Shown here: in pieces, positions 43,363 through 50,315 of the stretch
Position numbering within the stretch: position 1 is the stretch's first letter
Layout of the letters: every line of letters begins with the position of its first letter
Translations under genes and position numbers: made by a program
Assembly: GCA_900541875.1 (NCBI GenBank)
Contig: UQLF01000003.1
Span: 1 to 64,000 of the forward strand
From: an uncultured Collinsella sp.
GTDB lineage: Bacteria; Actinomycetota; Coriobacteriia; Coriobacteriales; Coriobacteriaceae
Length of the DNA: 64,000 bases
Direction: 5' to 3'
Notes under the pieces: generated by a model
What the model saw: the letters and a program-made list of their open reading frames with translations, nothing else
Told to the model about the DNA's origin: nothing
Database searches by the model: none

Positions 43363-43881
43363 TTACGCCTCGTTTTCGATGGTGGCGCGGGCACGCTCGG
43401 CAGTCAGTTCTGCCAGACGCTCCTCGTCCACCAGGGTGAGGCCCTTGGTCGGACACGCCTCGGCACACGCCGGACCGCCGGGACGGTCCACGCACAGGTC
43501 GCACTTGAGCACGAAGCTCTTAGTTTGCGAACCCACGCGAACGTCACCCATCAAGACGGGGACCTGCGTGGTCGCCACGCTCACGGCGCCAAAGGGGCAT
43601 GCCATAACGCAGCTCTTGCAGCCGATGCAGTTGTCCTCGTTGACGCCGATACGATGGTTCTTTGGATCAAAGAACAAGGCGCCCGTAGGACAGGCCTTCG
43701 CGCACGGAGCGTCCTCGCAGTGGTGACATGCCACCGGCGCGGAGATCTCGTAGGTGCGCGTTACGCGCAAGCGAGGTGCGGCGATGTTGCCGGGAATATC
43801 GTGTGCCTCGATGCACGCCGCCATACAGGTTTGGCACCCAATGCAGCGTGAAGAATCAGCCACGACTCGTTTATTGCCCAT
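43363..43881 (-). CDS. Four-cluster ferredoxin heading the fdhF operon (HycB/HydN-like)
   Basis: The 172-residue Fe-S protein has four cysteine motifs: CIGCQTCMAAC, CEDAPCAKACP, CIGCKSCVMACP and CDLC ... CAEACP. It is a paralogue of the HyfA product, and E. coli also has two such proteins (HydN and HycB/HyfA) tied to FdhF. The ATG at 43881 has GGAGGGAG upstream; the frame stays open earlier. Role: electron transfer from, or assembly of, FdhF. Confidence 0.9.
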   Translation of the reverse strand: MGNKRVVADSSRCIGCQTCMAACIEAHDIPGNIAAPRLRVTRTYEISAPVACHHCEDAPCAKACPTGALFFDPKNHRIGVNEDNCIGCKSCVMACPFGAVSVATTQVPVLMGDVRVGSQTKSFVLKCDLCVDRPGGPACAEACPTKGLTLVDEERLAELTAERARATIENEA

Positions 43882-44060
43882 GTTGTTCACTCCCTCCTGA
43901 ATCCCATGCCGGAGAGACCCTGCCGACGTTGCCCCGGACCGCCCGTGGTCCGGCATCGGCGTATCGAGTGCATGCGGCGAAACAGGCACTTCGATAGAAT
44001 TCCTCCAACGATATACAGGTTAAATATACGCAGTTGCAGGGGGCAAACTTGAGCATAGGC

Positions 44061-44084
44061 CCTGCAATACGGGTGTATTGCAGG
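44061..44084. promoter_or_regulatory. Perfect 10-bp inverted repeat, candidate operator
   Basis: CCTGCAATAC, spacer GGGT, GTATTGCAGG. It lies 180 bases upstream of the first gene of the formate hydrogenlyase operon and 226 bases upstream of the antitoxin start. It looks like a dimeric regulator site, or possibly a terminator since GGTTTT follows on the plus strand. Confidence 0.5.
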
Positions 44085-44162
44085 GGTTTTGGCAGGTTGG
44101 AATTATTCTCTAGTAGCTATAAAGTTGAGTGTATTACATGCGTACAATCAGGGGAGATTTCA

Positions 44163-44298
44163 CGCTCGTTTATAAAGGATGTAATACGTTTGATATATAT
44201 TTCGCGCTCATTAACTTGAGTGCAATAAAGCAGTGGTTATAACATTGGCTATTATTAGCTAATGCTGTATTTGACCATTCATATTGCACGCTCATTAA
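44163..44298 (+). promoter_or_regulatory. Three spaced copies of a CGCTC(A/G)TT(A/T)A motif before the antitoxin gene
   Basis: CGCTCGTTTA at 44163-44172, CGCTCATTAA at 44205-44214 and again at 44289-44298. Spacings are 42 and 84 bases, that is 4 and 8 helical turns. The middle copy is half of an imperfect palindrome, GCGCTCA-N6-TGAGTGC. RelB-type antitoxins repress their own promoters, so these are candidate operators. Confidence 0.45.
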
Positions 44299-44309
44299 GG
44301 GGGCCAGTG

Positions 44310-44633
44310 ATGTCATCGACTCAAAAAAGAGCCATCCTGCAGGTGCGCATTCGCGAGGAAGACAAGCAGCATGCCGAGCGTCTCTACGACGCCATGGGCA
44401 CATCGCTCGCCGAGGCTGTCCGTCTATTTGTCGCGCAGAGCATTTTGATGCGCAAGCTCCCCTTTCAGCCGGTCGCCGTGCGTTCCAAGGACGGCACGGC
44501 CGCCTATGGATCGCTCAAAGCATATGGGGACCCCAATCGCCGCTCCGAAGAGCGCAATGCCTGGATTGAGTACCTTGCCACAGAAAGCGACGATTCGATT
44601 TTGGGTCCCGAGGAAGTAGATATCCATGAGTAG
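44310..44633 (+). CDS. RelB/DinJ-family antitoxin
   Basis: The 107-residue product starts with a ribbon-helix-helix segment (ILQVRIREEDKQHAERLYDAMG) followed by TSLAEAVRLFVAQSIL and KLPF, the RelB/DinJ signature. The C-terminal half is acidic and probably wraps the toxin. AAGGGGG lies upstream of the ATG at 44310. It overlaps the toxin gene by eight bases. Confidence 0.85.
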   Translation: MSSTQKRAILQVRIREEDKQHAERLYDAMGTSLAEAVRLFVAQSILMRKLPFQPVAVRSKDGTAAYGSLKAYGDPNRRSEERNAWIEYLATESDDSILGPEEVDIHE

Positions 44634-45102
44634 CACCATCATCGACGAGACCGTCATCCTTCGCTATCTGCTCGACGACGACGAGGTCCTGTCACCGCGC
44701 GCCGCCAAGGTCATCGCCACGCGCACCGCTCGTGTCTACCCCGAAATCATCACTCGCGTCGTGGTCACGCTGCGCGACGTCTATAAGGTTCCCCGCGTTG
44801 AGATTGCTGCGGCCATGAAGAGGTTGCTCGATGACGTCATGGTCGACGAGCCCACCGTTGTCGCCCTTGCCGTCAAACTCTTTGGCAAGACCCATATGGA
44901 CTTTACCGACTGCCTCCTCGCAGCCCGAACCGCCATCTACAACGATGATGTCGTGAGCTTTGGCAAGCCCATCATCCAAGGCATGATCGATTACCGCCGC
45001 AAGCGCCAAACCGCAGCCGACGCTCGCGACCGCGCCGCCGAAGCCCGCAGTCACAGCACCGACTCCACCATCGACAAGCTCCGCCACCGCCCCCTCAGCT
45101 AA
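44626..45102 (+). CDS. PIN-domain ribonuclease toxin
   Basis: The 158-residue product has a PIN fold with the expected acidic residues Asp7 (IDETVILRYLL), Glu40 (YPEIITR), and Asp92 and Asp95 (MDFTDCLLAART). A basic Arg/Ala/Lys-rich tail of 25 residues follows. PIN toxins cut RNA; here the partner antitoxin is of the RelB/DinJ kind rather than the more common VapB kinds. Palindromic element A copy 3 follows the stop codon directly. Confidence 0.82.
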   Translation: MSSTIIDETVILRYLLDDDEVLSPRAAKVIATRTARVYPEIITRVVVTLRDVYKVPRVEIAAAMKRLLDDVMVDEPTVVALAVKLFGKTHMDFTDCLLAARTAIYNDDVVSFGKPIIQGMIDYRRKRQTAADARDRAAEARSHSTDSTIDKLRHRPLS

Positions 45103-45117
45103 CCCCATCCCCTCCTA

Positions 45118-45184
45118 AGTTGCGGTGAAATACGGACTGTTTCATGCCTTTAAAGGCCTCAACAGTCCGTATTTCACCGCAACT
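45118..45184 (+). repeat. Palindromic element family A, copy 3
   Basis: The arms AGTTGCGGTGAAATACGG and complement enclose a short loop. The conserved tail CCCCATCCCCTCC lies between the PIN toxin stop codon (45100-45102) and the element, as at folC but on the other strand. Confidence 0.87.
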
Positions 45185-45212
45185 TATTGAAGGTGGACCA
45201 CAAACGATTTCG

Positions 45213-46214
45213 CTATCGGGATTCGGCGTAGGGTTTTGTTGTCGGAATGCCGTAACCGCGCATCATGGCACCGAACGATTCTACGTCGTAGGTGTCCGAG
45301 AGTTTGAAATGAATGACGTTGTGGCCCATGGAGCGAAGGTTCGCGTCGCGCATGAGGGCCGCTCGATACGTTTTTGCTGCCGCCCGCTCTGGATCATTTT
45401 GAGCCTCGTCTTCAAACTTGCCTAGCCCATGCAGCTCTGCCAGCGTCCATGAGCCGTCTGGCATCTGCCAGCCATAATCTGCTAGGTAATAGCCAGCGTT
45501 TCCCGGTCGCGTTATCTCAACTTGAAGCTCGGGCGTGGCAACCCCAGCGAGAATCATCGCTGCTCTCGCCTCAGACTCGCCGCCATTGTCTGACCTGCCG
45601 TCCATATACTCAAAAACGTCAAAAGCACGCGCGATGCCATGCAACCCTCGGCAATTTGCCTGGGCATATGCTCGCAGCTCTTCGCGTTCGACATCGTACT
45701 CACGGGCCAAGCCATCGACATAGCCCAGCGCATAGCGAAAGGCGCTCGTTCGAGCGATATCAACAACCGTTCGACACGGATCTGTCAGTGTAAACAGACC
45801 TAGCCGCCACACTTCGCCCGCCCGCCAGCGCTTGTATTCAACGAACTCATACGTATCACGCCTTGTAGACCGTGGCAGCAGTACTTGCACTTTATCCAGA
45901 AGCGTATACGCCGAGCCGATGCCGTAGAGTAGCGCTGCTGTCGATCCGCAAAACACAGCATCCGGTTCAACGACCACAATAGCGGATGCCAGCTGAAAGA
46001 TGCGATCTTCAACCCCAAGATTATTCCAATAGACCGGATCCGCATACACGTGGTTGTAAAGACGAAGCATGAGCTCTTCCTGCATAAGCTCACGCGCACG
46101 GCGTTCATCCCAAGGATCAATTGTTATAAGCAGCTGTCCATCTTGATGAATTCCAACGGCCGAGAATAGCATCCTTGCATATGACTGCGGAAAATGTTTG
46201 CCTTTATCGAGCAT
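45213..46214 (-). CDS. Putative AbiEi-like protein with nuclease-like C-terminal domain
   Basis: The 333-residue protein seems to have two parts. The middle (residues 75-160, FCGSTAALLYGI ... LFTLTDPCRTVVDIAR) resembles the C-terminal half of AbiEi-type antitoxin/regulator proteins. Residues 220-330 (GGESEARAAMIL ... YLADYGW ... LAELHG ... GHNVIHF) look like a Vsr/DUF559-type PD-(D/E)xK endonuclease fold. I chose the ATG at 46214, preceded by GGGG six bases up; two ATGs lie just upstream. No AbiEii-type toxin gene adjoins it. Defence role is speculative. Confidence 0.55.
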   Translation of the reverse strand: MLDKGKHFPQSYARMLFSAVGIHQDGQLLITIDPWDERRARELMQEELMLRLYNHVYADPVYWNNLGVEDRIFQLASAIVVVEPDAVFCGSTAALLYGIGSAYTLLDKVQVLLPRSTRRDTYEFVEYKRWRAGEVWRLGLFTLTDPCRTVVDIARTSAFRYALGYVDGLAREYDVEREELRAYAQANCRGLHGIARAFDVFEYMDGRSDNGGESEARAAMILAGVATPELQVEITRPGNAGYYLADYGWQMPDGSWTLAELHGLGKFEDEAQNDPERAAAKTYRAALMRDANLRSMGHNVIHFKLSDTYDVESFGAMMRGYGIPTTKPYAESR

Positions 46215-46399
46215 GGCCAACCCCATAACCATCATGGTGGAGAGAATACCATTACGCTATCGCATGCTTCCGTCCGCAGGCCTTGCCAAAAGCTGACCAA
46301 AAGCTTGACGCCGCAGGTCAGAGCTTCAAAAAATATTTCCACTCTCGGTAGACGGTCGCTACGACCCTCCCAACGGCATCAAAATCCAACCTTACAAAT

Positions 46400-46466
46400 A
46401 GTTGCGGTGAAATACGGACTACATGGGCCATAAAAGCCGAAAAACAGTCCGTATTTCACCGCAACT
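46400..46466 (-). repeat. Palindromic element family A, copy 4
   Basis: Same outer arms (AGTTGCGGTGAAATACGGACT and complement) with a longer loop. The G-rich tail (TTAGGAGGGGATG) faces the terminator of the tRNA-Pro/tRNA-Gly unit. Confidence 0.85.
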
Positions 46467-46496
46467 TAGGAGGGGATGTGGGGTCCCGGCATGTAT

Positions 46497-46535
46497 ATGA
46501 AAATGGCTCTGATCCCAAAAGGAACCAGAGCCATT
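46497..46535 (-). terminator. Intrinsic terminator of the tRNA-Pro/tRNA-Gly unit
   Basis: Perfect 10-bp stem AATGGCTCTG (46502-46511) with CAGAGCCATT (46526-46535); on the minus strand TTTTCATAT follows. It is 12 bases past the tRNA-Gly 3' end. Confidence 0.85.
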
Positions 46536-46546
46536 CATCTATCTTA

Positions 46547-46620
46547 TGGAGCGGGCGACGGGAATCGAACCCGCGTCATCAGCTTGGAAGGCTGGGGTTC
46601 TACCATTGAACTACGCCCGC
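46547..46620 (-). tRNA. tRNA-Gly (anticodon UCC)
   Basis: Acceptor GCGGGCG/CGCCCGC, anticodon loop CTTCCAA (UCC), T-arm GCGGGTTCGATTCCCGT, and an encoded CCA at 46549-46547. It is the second gene of a two-tRNA transcript. Confidence 0.96.
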
Positions 46621-46626
46621 AAGATA

Positions 46627-46703
46627 TGGTCGGGACGACAGGATTTGAACCTGCGACATCCTGCTCCCAAAGCAGGCGCGCTACCAAACTGCGCCACGTC
46701 CCG
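46627..46703 (-). tRNA. tRNA-Pro (anticodon UGG)
   Basis: Acceptor CGGGACG/CGTCCCG, anticodon stem CCTGC/GCAGG with loop TTTGGGA (UGG), and an encoded CCA at 46629-46627. It is the first gene after the promoter. Confidence 0.96.
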
Positions 46704-46754
46704 AAGGTGTTGAGCAGCTAAGGTCTAAACCTTGCGTGTCCCAAAGCGAAGGAA

Positions 46755-46783
46755 ATTATAGGGGAGACTCCCCGCCTGTGCAA
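46755..46783 (-). promoter_or_regulatory. Sigma-70 promoter of the tRNA-Pro/tRNA-Gly unit
   Basis: On the minus strand, TTGCAC (46783-46778), exactly 17 bases, then TATAAT (46760-46755). It starts the transcript about 45 bases before the mature tRNA-Pro 5' end. A GGGGA-GAC-TCCCC palindrome fills the spacer. Confidence 0.85.
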
Positions 46784-46794
46784 GCGCAGAAACC

Positions 46795-48153
46795 CTAGCT
46801 CCTCGAATGTGCGACAAAACGACTATGGAGCAGGCCGATCACAAATGCCACCACGGCAACCGGCGCCCACGCGGCACCGATATCCGCCAACGGCAGCGCA
46901 TCAAACGGCAGCCACGCGCCCCCAAAGAACGCATCGCGGACCGAGGTGATCACGCTCTGCACGGCAACCACACCGCCAACCCAGACCCACACCTGCGGAT
47001 GAGCGTCGCAAAAGCCGTGTACCAAACCCATGAGAACCAGCACGATGGCGACGGGATACAAGGCGTTAAGCATGGGCACCGAGAACATGAGGATCATGTC
47101 GAGGCCCACGTTGGAGAGCACGCACGAAAACGCCGCGAACACAAAGGCAAGGATCGCGAAGGGGCGGCGCATGGCCCCCTCGGAAGCCTCCGCTCCCCCT
47201 TCAACTACGTACGTCTCACAGAAATAGCGCGAGCAGCAGCTAATAAGACCGATGCACACGTTCATGCAGGCGAGGAAAAAGATCGCGAAGACCACGACCG
47301 TGCCAGCAAGCCCAAAATGCATGGAGGCCGAACGAGCGAGGATGGCAGCGCCGTTGGTGGCATCGGGCATAACCGTGCCGAGTTGCATTCCGGCAAGCGC
47401 CAGGCCGCAGTAGATGATGGCCATGAGCACGCCGGCGATCACACCCGAACGCGAGATCTCGAAGGCCACGCGCCTATCGTCGGTAACGCCCAACTCGTGG
47501 ATGGTCTCGGCGATGATGATGCCGAAGGCGAGCGACGCGAGCAGGTCCATGGTCTGATAGCCAGTCAAAAAGCCCTGCACGGCGGCGCCTGCATCGTAGG
47601 GAGCCTGAGGCGCGGCAGCCGGTCCCAGTGGCGAGACCACGGCGGCACCCACGACCAACACGATGAGCGCAATGAGCGCGGGGCCCGTAATGCGGCCGAG
47701 CACGCGCGTGATGACACCCGGGCGCAGCGTGAGAGCAAACGCGACGACAAAGAAGCCAACGGCAAACACCAGACGAGCCGTGCCAAGCGAAACGCCCTCG
47801 GGCAGCAGCGGCACCAGCATCTCGAAGGCCGTGGAGCTCGTACGCGGAATGGCCAGGCACGGGCCGATGGCCAGATACACCGCCGCAACAAAGAACTCAC
47901 CGAACTTGGGGTGCACGCGGCCGGCAAGCTCGCGCGCCGTTCCGGCAAGCGCCACGGCGATAAAGCCCATGACGGGCAGGCCGATGGCGGCGATGAGAAA
48001 GCCGAGCATGGCGACCGGCGTGGCTGAACCTGCTTGCAGCGCCAGCAGCGGCGGAATGATAAGGTTGCCGGCGCCAAAGAGCATCGAGAACAGGGCGATA
48101 CCGACGGTAACGACATGGTCGGAGCGCAGACCACGCGAGGCGGATGAGGCCAT
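46795..48153 (-). CDS. brnQ: Branched-chain amino acid carrier BrnQ
   Basis: LIVCS-family Na+ or H+ symporter for leucine, isoleucine and valine. The 452-residue product has about 12 membrane helices and the family start GIALFSMLFGAGNLIIPP, plus GFLTGYQTMDLLASLAFG. The ATG at 48153 has AAAGG seven bases upstream; a GTG two codons earlier is also in frame. Confidence 0.94.
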   Translation of the reverse strand: MASSASRGLRSDHVVTVGIALFSMLFGAGNLIIPPLLALQAGSATPVAMLGFLIAAIGLPVMGFIAVALAGTARELAGRVHPKFGEFFVAAVYLAIGPCLAIPRTSSTAFEMLVPLLPEGVSLGTARLVFAVGFFVVAFALTLRPGVITRVLGRITGPALIALIVLVVGAAVVSPLGPAAAPQAPYDAGAAVQGFLTGYQTMDLLASLAFGIIIAETIHELGVTDDRRVAFEISRSGVIAGVLMAIIYCGLALAGMQLGTVMPDATNGAAILARSASMHFGLAGTVVVFAIFFLACMNVCIGLISCCSRYFCETYVVEGGAEASEGAMRRPFAILAFVFAAFSCVLSNVGLDMILMFSVPMLNALYPVAIVLVLMGLVHGFCDAHPQVWVWVGGVVAVQSVITSVRDAFFGGAWLPFDALPLADIGAAWAPVAVVAFVIGLLHSRFVAHSRS

Positions 48154-48172
48154 AGACACACCTTTCGGGTCG

Positions 48173-48206
48173 AAACAAAAACGGGACGGGCAAAAGACCC
48201 GTCCCG
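48173..48206 (-). terminator. Intrinsic terminator after the selenium-mobilisation genes
   Basis: Nine-bp stem CGGGACGGG (48182-48190) with CCCGTCCCG (48198-48206), followed on the minus strand by TTTTTGTTT. It lies 15 bases past the cysteine desulfurase stop codon and before brnQ. Confidence 0.9.
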
Positions 48207-48220
48207 CAAGTATATACGCT

Positions 48221-49360
48221 CTAGCAGGCTAAATCGCGCAAAGCGTCAATCGCGGTGTCGACTTCCTCGTCCGTGTTGAAATACCCAAACGAGAAGCGAA
48301 CGACACCCTGACGCTCGGTCCCCAGCGCACGGTGCATGAGCGGAGCGCAATGGGCACCGGGGCGCGTCGCAATCCCCCACCCTTGCATGAGCGCATCCGA
48401 AATCTCGGCAGAGTCGATATCACCCACGTTGAGTGAGACGATCGCCGAGCGCACGGGCTGGTCAAACGCACCGTGGAGCTTGATTTCCGGAATCTCACAA
48501 ACACCGGCGAGAAAGCGATCGGCCAGGGCGCGTTCGTGAGTCGCAATCGCTTTAACTCCACCCTGAGCCTCAATAAAATCAAGGCCTGCGGAAAGGCCCG
48601 CTATGCCGTGGCCGTTGAGCGTACCGGCCTCCAGGCGCGTGGGCCACTCAAGCGGCTGCAGCGCATCGAAACTGCGCACCCCCGTACCGCCCATGGCCCA
48701 CGGAGCCACATCAATGCCCTCCGCCACGGCCAGGCCACCGGTGCCCTGCGGGCCCATGAGCCCCTTGTGGCCGGTAAAGCACACCACGTCGAGCCCCATG
48801 GCCTGCATATCGATATGCGCTGTGCCGGCAGACTGCGAGGCATCAACGATCACAAGCGCACCTGCCGCATGCGCGATGGCAGCCACACGCGAAACGTCGA
48901 CCGCGTTGCCGGTCACATTGGAGGCGTGCGTCACCACCACGGCACGCGTGCCCGGCGTGGCCAACCGCTCGAGCTCGTCATAGTCGAGCACGCCGCTCGC
49001 ATCGCAACCCGCATGCTCAACCGTCACACCCTGCTCCGTCGCCAAGCGATTGAGCGGACGCAGCACGGAATTGTGCTCAAGCACCGTCGTGACCACGCGG
49101 TCGCCGGGGCGCACCACCCCGTTGATGGCGGTGTTGAGCGCCGCCGTGGAGTTGGGCGTAAAGCACACATGGTCCGCCCTCGGGCAACCCAAAAGGCGCG
49201 CGAGCTTGGCACGGCAAGCGTGAATCGTACGAGCGGCATCGAGGGCACCAGACGTGGCACCGCGCCCGGCATTGCCGAGCGAACACATCGCCTGCGTCAC
49301 GGCATCGATGACCGTCTGCGGCTTGTGCATGGTCGTCGCCGCGTTATCCAGGTAGATCAT
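48221..49360 (-). CDS. Cysteine desulfurase family protein (selenium-associated class V aminotransferase)
   Basis: PLP enzyme of the SufS/IscS fold expected to release S or Se from (seleno)cysteine onto its active-site Cys. The 379-residue product has the PLP lysine in FTGHKGLMGPQG and the catalytic cysteine in RPGAHCAPLMH. It resembles the desulfurase group found beside selD and yedF in anaerobes. The ATG at 49360 overlaps the DUF3343 stop codon (ATGA) and has GGGAGG seven bases upstream. The context suggests selenium delivery to SelD. Confidence 0.87.
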   Translation of the reverse strand: MIYLDNAATTMHKPQTVIDAVTQAMCSLGNAGRGATSGALDAARTIHACRAKLARLLGCPRADHVCFTPNSTAALNTAINGVVRPGDRVVTTVLEHNSVLRPLNRLATEQGVTVEHAGCDASGVLDYDELERLATPGTRAVVVTHASNVTGNAVDVSRVAAIAHAAGALVIVDASQSAGTAHIDMQAMGLDVVCFTGHKGLMGPQGTGGLAVAEGIDVAPWAMGGTGVRSFDALQPLEWPTRLEAGTLNGHGIAGLSAGLDFIEAQGGVKAIATHERALADRFLAGVCEIPEIKLHGAFDQPVRSAIVSLNVGDIDSAEISDALMQGWGIATRPGAHCAPLMHRALGTERQGVVRFSFGYFNTDEEVDTAIDALRDLAC

Positions 49361-49608
49361 CGCACGACCTCCCACATATCGATCACGGTAAAGCCCTCGG
49401 TGGGAACGCCTGCCGCGGTAAGCTCGCCGCGTAGCAGTTCCTCATCTGCAGGCAGGGCTTTCCACGCCAGACCGCAGCCAGCGGCGACCTCCCCGGGCAC
49501 GGGAATCGTTCGCCCGGGAAGGCCGCGCTCGATGCACAGGGACTCGCAGCCCATGGCGGCCGCCGTGGTGGGAAACGTGATGACAAGCGCCGGGCGCTTC
49601 TCCCTCAT
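49357..49608 (-). CDS. Small DUF3343 protein (putative sulfur/selenium carrier)
   Basis: The 83-residue product is a bare DUF3343 domain with GCESLCIERGLPGRTIPVPG and AAGCGLAW, i.e. Cys pairs resembling those of the longer protein at 21.3 kb. The ATG at 49608 has GGAG five bases upstream. It overlaps the desulfurase gene and follows yedF by 19 bases, a linkage known from selenium clusters. No biochemical function is proven. Confidence 0.82.
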   Translation of the reverse strand: MREKRPALVITFPTTAAAMGCESLCIERGLPGRTIPVPGEVAAGCGLAWKALPADEELLRGELTAAGVPTEGFTVIDMWEVVR

Positions 49609-49627
49609 GGCAACTCCAACCAATACG

Positions 49628-50254
49628 CTACGGGCGCACGACGCGCACGGCCTGCTCCATCTTCTCCACGATCACGTACATGTTGGTGACCTCGCCCACC
49701 GCAAGCTGGTCTTTAATGCCATAGTGATCCAGGCAGGTGCCGCAGGTAAGGATCTCGACGCCCTGCTCGGCCAGACCCTTCAGGTCGTCGAGCACCGGTG
49801 AGCCCTCGACGGTGAGCTTGGCGCCGCCGTTATAGAACAGCATGGTCGAGGGCAGCTCCTCCTGCTGTGTCACGGCAAAGATGAAGGCCTTCATGAGCTT
49901 GTGGCCCAACTCGTCGTCGCCACGGCCCATGCAATCGGTGTAGACGGAAATGACGAGTTTGCCCTTGCCGGCGCTGGCGTCGCAAAAAGCAGCACCGTCC
50001 TGCTCGGGGTCCGCAACGGCCACGGCACCGGCGGTCACGACAGTCACGTGCCACTCGGCGTCCGAGATTTTCTCGACCGAGGCCGTGCAGCCCTTCTCCT
50101 GCGCCATCTTGGAGATGTTCTTGACGGCGGTCTCGTTATCGACCGAGGTCACCACGGCACCCTCGCCATCAAGCTGTTTGAGTGCCTTAAGCGTCTTGAC
50201 GACGGGCAGCGGGCAGGCATCGCCCATGGCATTGACTTCAATTTTGGTAGGCAT
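49628..50254 (-). CDS. yedF: YedF, TusA-like plus DsrE-like selenium-metabolism protein
   Basis: The 208-residue product starts with a TusA/SirA-type domain carrying the GDACPLPVVKTLKAL motif (reactive Cys14) and continues with a DsrE-like domain from about residue 95 (KLVISVYTDCMG ... TCGTCLDHYG). YedF-type fusions occur beside selD and are proposed to carry selenium or sulfur. The ATG at 50254 has AAAGGAA upstream; the longer open frame overlaps selD and is not real. Confidence 0.9.
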   Translation of the reverse strand: MPTKIEVNAMGDACPLPVVKTLKALKQLDGEGAVVTSVDNETAVKNISKMAQEKGCTASVEKISDAEWHVTVVTAGAVAVADPEQDGAAFCDASAGKGKLVISVYTDCMGRGDDELGHKLMKAFIFAVTQQEELPSTMLFYNGGAKLTVEGSPVLDDLKGLAEQGVEILTCGTCLDHYGIKDQLAVGEVTNMYVIVEKMEQAVRVVRP

Positions 50255-50315
50255 AGCAAATTCCTTTCGAAAGAACCGTTCTAGAGAACGGTAAACAATT
50301 ACATAAACGTGCGGG

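Larger units (their letters stand above)
43882..44309. promoter_or_regulatory. Divergent control region between the formate hydrogenlyase operon and a toxin-antitoxin pair
   Basis: This 428-base region must hold the promoters of both units. It is AT-richer than its neighbours. Visible elements are a perfect palindrome at 44061-44084 and repeated CGCTCATTAA-type motifs nearer the antitoxin gene. I could not place -35/-10 pairs with confidence. Confidence 0.55.
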
